From contig JAENYX010000005.1 in NCBI GenBank assembly GCA_016841565.1, forward strand, positions 1-64,000: a stretch of DNA of 64,000 nt. The letters run 5' to 3'. The notes beneath the pieces are model-generated. The model had not been told where the DNA came from. It saw only the letters and a program-made list of their open reading frames with translations, and did not search any database. The stretch comes from Clostridium thermobutyricum. GTDB lineage: Bacteria > Bacillota > Clostridia > Ch29. The translations under genes were made by a program, and so were the position numbers. Below, piece after piece: positions 17,268 through 25,819 of this stretch; the stretch's first letter is position 1, and the number at the start of each line of letters is the position of its first letter.

Positions 17268-18122
17268 ATGATCAAGGTTAAAAACCTGTATCATTCCTAT
17301 TCCAATGATGAAAACTATGCCGTAAAGGATGTAAGCTTTGAAATTAATAAGGGCGAGATTTTCGGGTTTTTGGGTCCCAGCGGGGCCGGTAAGTCTACGA
17401 CCCAGAAAATCCTTATCGGCCTTCTGCCCCTGCAAAAAGGGGAAGTACGTGTTGACGCCAGGGATATTAAAAAAAGAGCCGGAGACCTGTTTGACTCAAT
17501 AGGCGTTTCCTTTGAGAGTCCAAATGTATACAAAAAGCTCAGCGGTATGGAGAACCTTAAGTTTTATAGCGAGATGTTCAATGTGCCCACGTCGGATCCG
17601 TTAAAACTCCTTAAAATGGTGGGGCTGGAGCAGGCTGCCCATAAAAGGGCAGGCGGATATTCAAAGGGCATGCTTCAGAGGCTGGTATTTGCAAGGTCCA
17701 TGATTAACAACCCCAGGATATGGTTTCTGGATGAGCCTACTGCCGGCCTGGACCCCAATACCGTAAGTATTATTAAGGATATCATAAAGGAAAAACAGCG
17801 GCAGGGCACCACAGTTTTTCTGACTACTCACAATATGCATATTGCCGAAGAATTGTGTGACAGGGTAGCGTTTATTACAGACGGGGAAATCAGCGCTATA
17901 GATTCTCCCAAAAGCCTGAAACTGAAGTATGGAGAAAGCTTGGTTAGCATTGAGTACAGGGAGGGCGGCACCGCAAAGAAGGAGCTTTTGTCCTTAACCG
18001 ATGAAAACCACATGCAGCGTATCAATGAACTTTTGTCAAAAACCAAAATAGAAACCATGCATACGCGGGAAGCGACTCTTGAGCAAGTTTTCATAAAGAT
18101 AACAGGCAGGGAGCTGAAGTGA
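17268..18122 (+). CDS. ABC transporter ATP-binding protein
   Basis: A 284-aa ATPase from the ATG at 17268, chosen for its AACGGAGG site; an in-frame ATG at 17250 overlaps the previous stop. Walker A is GPSGAGKST, the signature YSKGMLQR (an altered LSGGQ), and Walker B IWFLDEPTAGLDP, with TTHNMH as the H-loop. It drives the two ABC-2 permeases downstream. The substrate is unknown; TetR control suggests a toxic or amphipathic compound. Confidence 0.92.
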   Translation: MIKVKNLYHSYSNDENYAVKDVSFEINKGEIFGFLGPSGAGKSTTQKILIGLLPLQKGEVRVDARDIKKRAGDLFDSIGVSFESPNVYKKLSGMENLKFYSEMFNVPTSDPLKLLKMVGLEQAAHKRAGGYSKGMLQRLVFARSMINNPRIWFLDEPTAGLDPNTVSIIKDIIKEKQRQGTTVFLTTHNMHIAEELCDRVAFITDGEISAIDSPKSLKLKYGESLVSIEYREGGTAKKELLSLTDENHMQRINELLSKTKIETMHTREATLEQVFIKITGRELK

Positions 18123-18123
18123 T

Positions 18124-19167
18124 ATGAAGCGGCTGTCAGGGCTTTTGAAGAAGGATTTTATGGTAGCCTACAGGAATTACTATTTCCTGATTGTGATATT
18201 CGTTGCGGTCCTGTTAATCTCTGTTGTCAATTATTTGATACCCGAGCAGGTAAACACCGATCCCAAAATCTTTTATGCGGTTGAAGGGGAGCAGCCGGAG
18301 GAAATCCGGCCCATACTTCAATTCCTTGGTAAACAGGAAATAAATGAAGAGGTGGATGGAAGGGCCGGGGTAATAAAAGGGATGGAAGCCGACAGAGAAA
18401 GCCTGGGACTGGTTATTATGCAAAACGCGGGGGGAACTGTCTTTGAGGTTATCCTGCAGGGATACGAAAGCGGGCAAAGCAAAAATGCATTGGCCTTGTC
18501 CCTTGAGGCCATGTTAAATGTTGAGCAATTAGACAATTCAGATATCCAAACTGTGGTTCTGAACAAACCGAGAGATTTTGACAAAATCCCTTTCAACAAA
18601 AGATTTGTCCCCCTTATGATTCTCAATGAACCGGTTATGCTGGGTTTTATATTGCTTGCGACGCTGATATTTATGGAAAAAGAGGAGGGCACCATAAAGG
18701 CTTATATGGTTTCTCCCGGTGGATTAACAGAATATTTAGGGTCTAAGATTATACTGATATGTGTATTGGGATTGTTATCTTCGGTATTGATTGCTGTTTT
18801 TACAATGGGATTCAGAATAAACTGGCCCATGTTAATAGGCATTACAATAGCAGGCAGCCTGTTCAGCTCCACCGTTGCCATATTTATAGCAAGCTTTATC
18901 GATACCCTTTCCAAGGCTATGATTTGGCTGGTTGGAATTAGCCTATTGCTGACGGCCCCCATGGTTTCATATTTTGTGCCGGGCTTTGCGCCGCCGGTGA
19001 TAACCATTATTCCAACTTACAGTCTTATGTTTGCAATCAGGGAGGCGATATTCCCCGGCGGAAACAATGCCATATTCTATGAAAGCATGACAGCGCTGCT
19101 GACAATCAGTGGGGTATTATTTGTTTTGTCGGTTCTGTCTTACCGGCGCAATTTGCTGAGGGATTAG
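18124..19167 (+). CDS. ABC-2 type permease
   Basis: A 347-aa membrane protein that starts one base after the ATPase stop. One helix at about 18-38 is followed by an outer domain to about 165 and five or six helices from 172 to the C-terminus (EPVMLGFILLATLIFMEKEEGT, then the amphipathic SPGGLTEYLGSK loop). It forms the membrane channel with the next protein. Confidence 0.88.
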   Translation: MKRLSGLLKKDFMVAYRNYYFLIVIFVAVLLISVVNYLIPEQVNTDPKIFYAVEGEQPEEIRPILQFLGKQEINEEVDGRAGVIKGMEADRESLGLVIMQNAGGTVFEVILQGYESGQSKNALALSLEAMLNVEQLDNSDIQTVVLNKPRDFDKIPFNKRFVPLMILNEPVMLGFILLATLIFMEKEEGTIKAYMVSPGGLTEYLGSKIILICVLGLLSSVLIAVFTMGFRINWPMLIGITIAGSLFSSTVAIFIASFIDTLSKAMIWLVGISLLLTAPMVSYFVPGFAPPVITIIPTYSLMFAIREAIFPGGNNAIFYESMTALLTISGVLFVLSVLSYRRNLLRD

Positions 19168-19177
19168 GGAGGTGTAA

Positions 19178-20179
19178 GTGAAGGTGAAAAGAATCCTGTC
19201 TATATTCAAAAGGGACGTAAAAAGCGGAACCAGGGACTTTTTGCTGCTGTATATCATATTGGCGCCTATAATTATTGCCGTCGGCTTACGCTTTTTTATT
19301 CCCGGTGTGAACGCCGTTTCATTCCAATTTGCCCTGGATGAAAAGTTGAATAATCAAGCGATTGATGCTTTCAAAAAATACGGCAAGGTTGAACTGTTAA
19401 AGGGAAGGGCGGACATTGAAAACAGAGTTGACAAAATAGATGATATTACAGGCATTACGCAGAACGAAGAGGGGCAATATGTCGTTATACTGGAGGGAAA
19501 TGAAAAGGAAGGCACAAAATATATAGCGCAACAGATACTGAACAGGCTGGAAGGCAGAACGGCCGGCATGGCGGTCAGCTTTAGCGATATCGGGACAAGG
19601 ATGTCGCCTGTTGCCGTCTATGGCGCCGGTGCGGTGGTAATAATGGCAATTATATTGTCAGGCATGGTGATAGGGCTGAATATTGTTGAAGAGAAGGAAT
19701 CACAGACAATAAGCGCCCTAAGGGTCAGCCCCATGGGGAGGATGGAATTCATTCTGGGCAAAAGCCTTATGGGAGTAGTGCTTCCTGTTGCGGAAACAAT
19801 GATTATTTTATGGGTCCTTGGTGTTACCGGGATAGACTATGGAATGGTCCTTGTAATGACCGCTGCCAGCTCTTTGGTGGCTGTTATTATGGGCTTCCTG
19901 ATGGGGGTTATGAGCAGCAACCAGATAACTGCCATTGCCAATATGAAGTTTTTAATGCTTATAGTGTCTGCATCCTTTATCGGAGCAGTGGTTTTACCAC
20001 AAAACCTGCATGTATTTTTGTACTGGTCTCCGATATACTGGAGTACCATAGGACTAACAAAAATTGTTACAAACAGTGCTGCGTGGGGCGAAATCGCCGG
20101 GTATACCCTGTGGATTATTGCCCTGTCGGTTTTGGTGTTTCTAATATTCAGAAAAAAAATAGCCAGGGGGTTGGTATAA
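19178..20179 (+). CDS. ABC-2 type permease
   Basis: A 333-aa protein with a GTG start after a TTAGGGAGGTG site. The architecture matches the previous permease: helix at about 22-40, outer domain to about 140, then six helices, with the loop EEKESQTISALRVSPMGRMEF that docks on the ATPase. It is the last clear gene of the TetR operon. Confidence 0.88.
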   Translation: MKVKRILSIFKRDVKSGTRDFLLLYIILAPIIIAVGLRFFIPGVNAVSFQFALDEKLNNQAIDAFKKYGKVELLKGRADIENRVDKIDDITGITQNEEGQYVVILEGNEKEGTKYIAQQILNRLEGRTAGMAVSFSDIGTRMSPVAVYGAGAVVIMAIILSGMVIGLNIVEEKESQTISALRVSPMGRMEFILGKSLMGVVLPVAETMIILWVLGVTGIDYGMVLVMTAASSLVAVIMGFLMGVMSSNQITAIANMKFLMLIVSASFIGAVVLPQNLHVFLYWSPIYWSTIGLTKIVTNSAAWGEIAGYTLWIIALSVLVFLIFRKKIARGLV

Positions 20180-20332
20180 AGAAGAAAGCTGTTTATATGG
20201 TATAATAGAGGCAGAGGATTTTAATACCATGACTTTGAAAATATGATTGCCTTAAGCATTAACGGGTATAAACCTAATAACAGTAATTGCTTAACATGGT
20301 GTTAACATTCTTATATGTAAAGGGGTGATACT

Positions 20333-20548
20333 ATGAAGAATTTTATCAGCAAAGTACTTGGAGCTGCCGGGCAATATACCGTATGGGATTTTGGCTTATT
20401 GAAACTCTGTCTCTTCTCTTTTGGCATACTCTTCGGAGTGTATTTTACAAGTTTTTTTTCGGCCTATCTTCCGGTGGTGTGGGTAATATTTGCGGCTTCA
20501 TATATCTTTATAATGTACAGAACCTTTATAAAACACTATGGCAGATAA
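20333..20548 (+). CDS. Small membrane protein, 71 aa
   Basis: A 71-aa frame behind AAAGGGGTGA, with two hydrophobic segments at about 25-60 (LLKLCLFSFGILFGVYF, then LPVVWVIFAASYIFIMY). No family is recognised. A TGGTATAAT (TATAAT at 20201-20206) 127 bases upstream could be its -10 region, so it may be transcribed separately from the exporter. About 225 bases after it hold no gene. Confidence 0.5.
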   Translation: MKNFISKVLGAAGQYTVWDFGLLKLCLFSFGILFGVYFTSFFSAYLPVVWVIFAASYIFIMYRTFIKHYGR

Positions 20549-20774
20549 AGCCTGAGCAATACCTGGCTGTGACGGGAAAAGGCGGTTTATATTCTCGAAA
20601 TATTATATATATCAGGAGAGGAATGGTAACACATGCTTGGTAAAAGCAGTATGCCCATTCCTTATTTTATTGGGAATTATCAATATATCTTAACAGGTGC
20701 TAATTATTCAGTAAACGCGTGGCATTGGGTAGGCGGCAGGCTGACAAAGGCCTGTTTATGGAATCGTTGTTTGG

Positions 20775-21509
20775 TTAAATCTCCGCAAAGATTTCCTTCA
20801 GTGAAACCTCCAGGCCCTCAAAAGCCGTTGATTTTATGACATCCTCTTTCGTGAGGGTTGTCAGGTTTTCTACACTTCTGTCCTTCGAAAAGGAGTATTG
20901 AAAGATAGTTTTACTTTTCAGGTCTGCTATCCAGTATTCCGAAACGCCGCTCTTCATGTACAGGTTTAATTTTGCTGCCATATCCTTGCCCTTGGTGGAC
21001 GGGGACAGCACTTCGACTACCAGAGACGGTATGCCCTCGTATTTGCCATCCTCATTGACCTTGTCCTTATCACAAATCACAACAACATCCGGCTGGACAA
21101 CGTTGGGGTCTTCCTCGAACTTTGTCGCAAATCCAAACAATCTTATGTCCAAAGGCGCAGTCAATGACCTGCAGGGTTTTCCCTTGAAGTAGTTACTCAG
21201 GTGCCATGATATTTCACTCACTACTACCTGGTGGTCAAACCTTGGTGAAGCCAAAAGGTAAACCTCACCGTCAATGAGCTCATATCTCTGGTCGGAGGAT
21301 TCAACCAGCTCCATGTATTCCTCGTAGCTGATTTTTCTGGTGGTTCTGTATTTCAAGGATTCTTCGTGGACAATGAAAAAATCAGGTTCGTTGTAACGTA
21401 TGAGCTTGGCAACGCTCTTACCGTTTTTGGTAATAATAATGTCTTCCTTTTCCACCAGGGAAAGATACTTTCCGAAGGAATTCTGCAGATCGGTCGTATT
21501 TATGCGCAT
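20775..21509 (-). CDS. Phd/YefM antitoxin domain fused to Uma2-type nuclease
   Basis: A 244-aa protein with an AGGAGGTGA site. Residues 1-45 (MRINTTDLQNSFGKYLSLV, then DIIITKNGKSVAKLI) are a Phd/YefM antitoxin fold that binds DNA. Residues about 58-244 are a Uma2/DUF820 domain of the PD-(D/E)XK nuclease superfamily: YELIDGEVYLLASP, VVQPDVVVICD and LVVEVLSPSTKGKD carry the likely acidic active-site residues, followed by DMAAKLNLYMKSGVSEYWIAD. Uma2 proteins are abundant in some bacteria, with no settled function. The antitoxin part may target the nuclease to its own promoter, where an inverted repeat lies. A misread frameshift joining two genes is unlikely because the frame is continuous. Confidence 0.8.
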   Translation of the reverse strand: MRINTTDLQNSFGKYLSLVEKEDIIITKNGKSVAKLIRYNEPDFFIVHEESLKYRTTRKISYEEYMELVESSDQRYELIDGEVYLLASPRFDHQVVVSEISWHLSNYFKGKPCRSLTAPLDIRLFGFATKFEEDPNVVQPDVVVICDKDKVNEDGKYEGIPSLVVEVLSPSTKGKDMAAKLNLYMKSGVSEYWIADLKSKTIFQYSFSKDRSVENLTTLTKEDVIKSTAFEGLEVSLKEIFAEI

Positions 21510-21541
21510 AATATCACCTCCTATAATAGCTATAGTTTACA

Positions 21542-21581
21542 GTATATTAGCTAAAATATCAATAAAAATAAGCTAATATAC
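21542..21581 (-). promoter_or_regulatory. Inverted repeat upstream of the Phd-Uma2 gene
   Basis: GTATATTAGCT at 21542-21552 and AGCTAATATAC at 21571-21581 form a perfect 11-base inverted repeat with an 18-base centre, 33 bases before the gene start. Phd-type proteins repress their own promoters through palindromes, so this is a good operator candidate. Confidence 0.5.
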
Positions 21582-21602
21582 CTTATATTTATAGGTATAT
21601 TA

Positions 21603-21741
21603 AACGGGGAAGCCGCCGGGCCGACGGCCTGACGGGGCGACCGGAAGAGCCTTTGGCCGGGTATGCCGGTGATAGCCGGCAAATTGAACGGGAAGCCGCC
21701 GTACAGGTCAGCCTGCATACAGCGGCGGGGAACTCTTTTTT
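21603..21741 (+). ncRNA. GC-rich structured leader of unknown class
   Basis: A stretch far richer in GC than its surroundings. It holds two near-copies of a GGGAAGCCGCCG word (around 21607 and 21690), a hairpin GCCGG/CCGGC at 21665-21680, and a final hairpin CCGCCG/CGGCGG (21696-21728, with inner CAGG/CCTG) followed 7 bases later by six T. The form is that of an attenuator: folded domain, terminator, then a gene start 48 bases later. It does not match cobalamin or c-di-GMP aptamers at their key conserved bases. Confidence 0.4.
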
Positions 21742-21788
21742 CGCATTGACGTCAAAGTATGCAAGAAAGAGATATTGGAGGTATGAAA

Positions 21789-23021
21789 ATGCGAAAATTA
21801 CTTCTACTACTTTCTATAATCCTATTACTTGCATGTATGGTTTCCCTTGTGCTGGCATCCGGTCACCGCGAGGCTGCTCTGGCTTATCTGACTGAAAAGC
21901 ATGGTGTCCCGGAGGAAAGAATCGGGCTGAATGAAATAGGCATTACTGAGCTGGAATTTACTGCCCAGTCATTCTGGTATGGCAATTATATAATTGTACC
22001 CGAAGGAGAAACAGCGTCGGGTTTCTCCGGAAAAGGCGAAACCGGGACGCTTCCTTCGTCCGAGATAATGCCTCTGCCGGCCTATGATAGACAAACCGAC
22101 GGCAGGGAGCCTGTTATGCAGGCACTGCCTCGGGATATGGTTGATGAGGGTTATGTCTGCGGAGATATTTACATCTGCGTCGACACGGGCGAAATACTGG
22201 AACCCGATGGTATGGAAAATTACTATCGGGCTGAATGGCAGCTGGCCGAGCAGGAATGGGAGCGATTGAGGAAAGAAGCAGGAAAACTGGATGTTTTACT
22301 TTACCTCAAGCTACAGGAGCTGTCCCGGCGGGAAAAAGTAACGGTGTGGATCGAGCCTGCTCCGGTGGAAACAGACCAGGTAAGGACGGGATTTACCGCC
22401 TTGAAGAAAAAATATCCCGAGCATACGCTGGGTATGGAGCTGCCGGAGGCGCTTTTGTACGGGTATGGCTATACCGTTCCCGATATGCGCGACCTGGGGG
22501 TTTCTTCAGGAGAGGCCTCGGCGGGTTACAGGGTACCGGGTGGGGATGAACCGGTGAGAAACGCAGCTATTGAACCGGCAGAGCCGGTAGTGCCATTGAA
22601 GAAGCAGGGTACCGGAAGCATGGCCAACATACCGGACCAAGAATACTGGAAGGAGTACGGCACTTTCTGGGAAGAGTTGGAACAAATCCGCATGCAGGCT
22701 GTTATCCCTTCACTGGAAAGCATTGAGGAGACACTGGACAGTATGGGCATTACCTATAAAGAAAACGGGGCTTCGGTAGCTGCTGACGTTACGGTGGATC
22801 AAATCCATGAGATTGCCCAATTGCCTTCGGTATGGGTGATTTTTGAAGAAGCTGCCTTTACCGCAATGGACGTGGATGCTGGCGGGGAGCTGATGGCACG
22901 CAACAGCGCTCCCGGTAAAACAAATACTTTTCCTTACCTGCCCCTGATTGCCGGTATAGCGGTGCTGCTCATAGCTATAGTCGTCTATCGCCGTCATAGC
23001 ATCCACAACCGTCGGGTGTGA
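21789..23021 (+). CDS. Membrane-anchored exported protein of unknown function
   Basis: About 410 aa from the ATG at 21789, spaced 8 bases from TTGGAGG. It has an N-terminal signal or anchor (LLLLLSIILLLACMVSLVL) and a single C-terminal helix (YLPLIAGIAVLLIAIVVY) followed by a basic tail, so most of the chain should lie outside the cell. Two regions (about 175-215, REKVTVWIEP; about 315-360, IEETLDSMGITYKEN then IAQLPSVWVIFEEA) look like the propeptide/I9 fold of subtilisin-type proteases, but no protease domain is present. It might act as an inhibitor or chaperone; this is speculative. Confidence 0.65.
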   Translation: MRKLLLLLSIILLLACMVSLVLASGHREAALAYLTEKHGVPEERIGLNEIGITELEFTAQSFWYGNYIIVPEGETASGFSGKGETGTLPSSEIMPLPAYDRQTDGREPVMQALPRDMVDEGYVCGDIYICVDTGEILEPDGMENYYRAEWQLAEQEWERLRKEAGKLDVLLYLKLQELSRREKVTVWIEPAPVETDQVRTGFTALKKKYPEHTLGMELPEALLYGYGYTVPDMRDLGVSSGEASAGYRVPGGDEPVRNAAIEPAEPVVPLKKQGTGSMANIPDQEYWKEYGTFWEELEQIRMQAVIPSLESIEETLDSMGITYKENGASVAADVTVDQIHEIAQLPSVWVIFEEAAFTAMDVDAGGELMARNSAPGKTNTFPYLPLIAGIAVLLIAIVVYRRHSIHNRRV

Positions 23022-23031
23022 CCTGGACAGG

Positions 23032-23079
23032 GGGGACAGGTTGATTGACAGTAGTTATTAATGATATGTACCTGTCCCC
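23032..23079. repeat. GGGGACAGG palindrome
   Basis: GGGGACAGG at 23032-23040 and CCTGTCCCC at 23071-23079, a copy of the dispersed palindrome with a longer centre, lying 10 bases after the exported-protein gene. Confidence 0.55.
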
Positions 23080-23090
23080 GTGATATATTG

Positions 23091-23112
23091 CAGCCTGGAA
23101 CAGGCTGTTTTT
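23091..23112 (+). terminator. Rho-independent terminator
   Basis: CAGCCTG-GAA-CAGGCTG followed by five T, a compact classical terminator after the gene ending at 23021. A TATAAT at 23119-23124 just beyond it probably serves the next gene. Confidence 0.8.
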
Positions 23113-23157
23113 CCATGTTATAATAGAGTGGTCATTAAATACATAGGGGGAGTCCAA

Positions 23158-24027
23158 TTGCAGTCCAACAGACGTTTGTTCTTAATATTGGTCATAGTAT
23201 TGATTATTAACATCATTCTTCTTGGAAAGGTTGGAGATTTAAACAATCAAATTCAAAACTTAAGGCACGACTATAATAGTCTTCAATCAGGCATCAGTTC
23301 GATATCGGGTAATGTAAACAGTACCCTGGACCGCTTTACCAGAGAGCAAAGCTGGATTACGCCGGTACGGGTGGACGATGAAAAAACCAAAGTTGATGGG
23401 GAACAGGGGCTGGCGGTACTAAACTGGCAAATCAAAGACTTCAGGGAAGGTGCAGAGGTTGTATTTCATTACCGCCAAAATGAGAGCGGAGAGTTTACAG
23501 CTGTTCCGGCCAAAAATATCGGTGACGGCTTCTTTGAAATAGAAATTCCCTTTGAGATAACGGTGGAGCCCTTCTGGGAAATTGGGGTGAGTAAAAGGAC
23601 AATGGGCGGAACGGCGACTTCTGAACACGTAGTTGAACGGCCGAGGCAGGATTATCAATCAGTTAGCTATTATGTAAGCATGAAAACCGGCGACGTGATA
23701 AGGAGCAGTGAAATTGCATACGTTGACGTGGCCTATTTAGCAAAAATAAAATATGAACCAATTGTGGGAAATATCGACATAAATAATAATAAGTACTACA
23801 TATCATTATACGAATACACTCACAATGCTAACAGGTTTGAATTCATAAAGGCAAAATTCTATAATGGCAGCAAAATTGTCGCAGAAAAGGCTGTGGAGGT
23901 GCAGGATAATGCGGGCCCTACAAGGACTTATTCCTTAACCTATGATGGCGGTTCCCAGGACATTTCCCACCTGGTAATTGAAGTAGAATATACGAACGGG
24001 AAAACCTTTGAAAGGAAAGTCTTTTAA
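23158..24027 (+). CDS. Membrane-anchored protein with coiled coil, unknown function
   Basis: About 289 aa from a TTG at 23158 behind AGGGGGAG; earlier in-frame starts have no ribosome site and overlap the promoter. Residues 5-22 form one membrane helix (LFLILVIVLIINIILLG), then a short coiled coil (LNNQIQNLRHDYNSLQSGI), then about 230 residues of beta-rich outer domain. The outer part reads like one or two immunoglobulin-like folds (VLNWQIKDFREGAEVVFHYR). No family is recognised. Confidence 0.65.
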   Translation: MQSNRRLFLILVIVLIINIILLGKVGDLNNQIQNLRHDYNSLQSGISSISGNVNSTLDRFTREQSWITPVRVDDEKTKVDGEQGLAVLNWQIKDFREGAEVVFHYRQNESGEFTAVPAKNIGDGFFEIEIPFEITVEPFWEIGVSKRTMGGTATSEHVVERPRQDYQSVSYYVSMKTGDVIRSSEIAYVDVAYLAKIKYEPIVGNIDINNNKYYISLYEYTHNANRFEFIKAKFYNGSKIVAEKAVEVQDNAGPTRTYSLTYDGGSQDISHLVIEVEYTNGKTFERKVF

Positions 24028-24028
24028 A

Positions 24029-24226
24029 TAGATAACGGATCTATACTTTACATCACATAGAATATCATCCTGAGCGATATTTTTGTCATACTGAACGATA
24101 ACGAAGGATTTATTTCCAAACAAGATTCTTCCGGCTATGCCCTCAGAATGACGGAGACGGATTCTTCGGTCTACGCCCTCAGAGTGACAAATAGAGGGAT
24201 GAAATACTATTAGTGCTTGTATAAAT
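24029..24226 (-). mobile_element. MITE-like element, copy D (inverted, degenerate)
   Basis: Reads as the reverse complement of the copies at 16229, 54138 and 59591. Its left edge TAGATAACGG...CTTTACATC matches their right edge, and its right edge ATACTATTAGTGCTTGTATA matches their left edge. The core contains CATCCTGAGCG, AGATTCTTC and CTCAGAATGAC words. It is more diverged than the others and sits between two convergent genes. Confidence 0.55.
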
Positions 24227-24231
24227 ATTTT

Positions 24232-24936
24232 CTATGGCTTTGAAAAAATATCACCGTAAAACATGACCATTGCGCCGGCGGTGGTTTTTTTCGCCAGAGG
24301 CAGGGCGCATTTTGTCACCAGATGGAAGCGCCGCTCGTCGTCCGCTACCTTTTTGAACCGCTTGTGTACCTTAAGTGCGATGCGGGAATTGAAGCGGATA
24401 TATTCCTCTATGGTGTCCAATAGGTATGCACCCCTTTCCACCTGGAAATCCCCTATGTGTTGGTATGTGCGCTTGACAAAGGTTTCATACTGGCGGTGGT
24501 TGTCCAGCAGCCGGATGTTGGCGTGCTGGGGGATTGTCATATCCTGAACTATGTGCAGGGCAGCACCCAGAAAAAACAGGGATTGGTTAAATTCGCCCTT
24601 CTGCCACAGCTTAATGGACCTATTGTAATAGTCCACCCCCAGGCCCATGGCGTTTTTCCTGCCGTAAAGACCCTTTCGTTTATATGGATTATAGAAATGG
24701 TTTGAACTTTTAAAGTCCTGGTCGGCCCATACCGTTCCTTTCCCAATGTCCGAAATATAACTGATGAAAAATATATACTCTTCGGTGTGACCGTCATTTT
24801 TCAGGATATTTAAGGCCTGGACATTTATAATCCTGTGGACCTCGCATTCGGTCTTGATGATTCTTTTTTTTACGGGATTGGCAATACCAAGGGCTGTATT
24901 TAGAATATAACCATAGGTTGTCTCGAAAAACTCCAT
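24232..24936 (-). CDS. Zinc-dependent phospholipase C-like protein
   Basis: A 234-aa protein from the ATG at 24936, behind AAAGGTGAT. The metal-binding pattern of bacterial zinc phospholipase C (alpha-toxin/BcPLC) is present: VHRIIN, WADQD, NHFYNP and ALHIVQDMTIPQHA. The family is normally secreted, but this protein begins MEFFETTYGY with no signal peptide. Longer in-frame starts add no convincing one. It may act inside the cell, or hydrolyse another phosphodiester. It stands alone. Confidence 0.75.
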   Translation of the reverse strand: MEFFETTYGYILNTALGIANPVKKRIIKTECEVHRIINVQALNILKNDGHTEEYIFFISYISDIGKGTVWADQDFKSSNHFYNPYKRKGLYGRKNAMGLGVDYYNRSIKLWQKGEFNQSLFFLGAALHIVQDMTIPQHANIRLLDNHRQYETFVKRTYQHIGDFQVERGAYLLDTIEEYIRFNSRIALKVHKRFKKVADDERRFHLVTKCALPLAKKTTAGAMVMFYGDIFSKP

Positions 24937-25013
24937 TTTAATCACCTTTGAAATAAGTCTCGTTCTAGTATTTGTGATTTGGCGAATAATAAACATGACA
25001 AACAGGGAGGTAA

Positions 25014-25046
25014 AACCAGACAGAGGGACAGGCACCATGTCTGGTT
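25014..25046. repeat. Inverted repeat AACCAGACA / TGTCTGGTT
   Basis: A perfect 9-base inverted repeat with GGGACAGG inside its loop, between two divergent genes. It may be a relative of the GGGACA palindromes. Confidence 0.4.
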
Positions 25047-25116
25047 ATTTGTTATTGTAGTTGCGGCAGGCTCCTTAACCGGCAGGGTATAAATATAGTG
25101 AAAACTGCACAGCATA

Positions 25117-25167
25117 TATTGACCATGCGGTTAGCTTGTAGTATACTCATATTGACCGAGTGGTTAG
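25117..25167 (+). promoter_or_regulatory. Promoter with two TetR operators
   Basis: TTGACC at 25119-25124, a 17-base spacer and TATACT at 25142-25147 form a promoter 45 bases upstream of the tetR start. Two copies of a TTGACC-N4-GGTTAG motif overlap it, one on the -35 box (25119) and one just after the -10 box (25152). The second has the same GAGT centre as the operator of the other TetR gene at 16169. Confidence 0.65.
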
Positions 25168-25191
25168 CATAATGGAAAGGTGGTATGGATA

Positions 25192-25803
25192 TTGCCTTTA
25201 CAGCTTTATGACAAGGAAAAAATACTGGATGCCTGTTTGTCGGTGTTTGCCAGACATGGATATGAAAACACTTCGACTTCGATGCTGGCAGAATCGGCCG
25301 GTATATCCAAGGCATTGATATTTCATCATTTCAGGAGTAAGAAAGAGTTGTACCTGAGTGCGCTGGACAGGTGCTTTGAAAAAGGAAGTATAGAAATGGG
25401 CTTTGGAAACGTGCCGGGGGAGTGGGATTTTTTTAAGGCCAAAGAGGAATTAAGCATTATCAAATTCAATTACTATAGGAAAAACCCTTATCTTTACAGG
25501 TTTGTAAGAGAAGCCTTCTATGAAACACCGGATGAACTGAAGAGTGAAATCCAAGCCAAGTATGGAATGCTGATTGCCAACAAGGACAAGGAGTTAAAGC
25601 ATTTGTTTGAAAGGGTTCCACTAAAGGAAGGCGTAGACCGCGATGAGGCATTCAGGTTAATCACTATCATATTGGAGCATTTCGAAAACAGGTATATAGC
25701 AGAGCTGCCGGAGGATGGCAATTTGGATGAAACGTATCTCAAAAGTTTTCTTGAAGAAAGAAACAGTTTTCTTTCCATGGTTCGATACGGAATAGAAGAT
25801 TAA
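25192..25803 (+). CDS. TetR family transcriptional repressor
   Basis: About 203 aa from a TTG at 25192, seven bases after AAAGGTGGT; a GTG at 25180 overlaps that site. The helix-turn-helix lies at about 8-52 (KILDACLSVFARHGYENTSTSMLAESAGISKALIFHHFRSK), followed by a helical ligand domain. Doubled operators over the promoter point to autorepression. The dikinase gene follows 16 bases after the stop and is surely co-transcribed, so its expression should depend on the ligand of this repressor. Confidence 0.92.
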   Translation: MPLQLYDKEKILDACLSVFARHGYENTSTSMLAESAGISKALIFHHFRSKKELYLSALDRCFEKGSIEMGFGNVPGEWDFFKAKEELSIIKFNYYRKNPYLYRFVREAFYETPDELKSEIQAKYGMLIANKDKELKHLFERVPLKEGVDRDEAFRLITIILEHFENRYIAELPEDGNLDETYLKSFLEERNSFLSMVRYGIED

Positions 25804-25819
25804 AGAAGGGGGCGATTTC

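Noticed and set aside
21603..21741. Leader considered as a cobalamin or c-di-GMP riboswitch because of GCCGGTGATAGCCGGC
   Set aside because: It lacks the B12 box (AGCCAGGAGACC) and the GACGCAAAGCC core; only short similar words are present.
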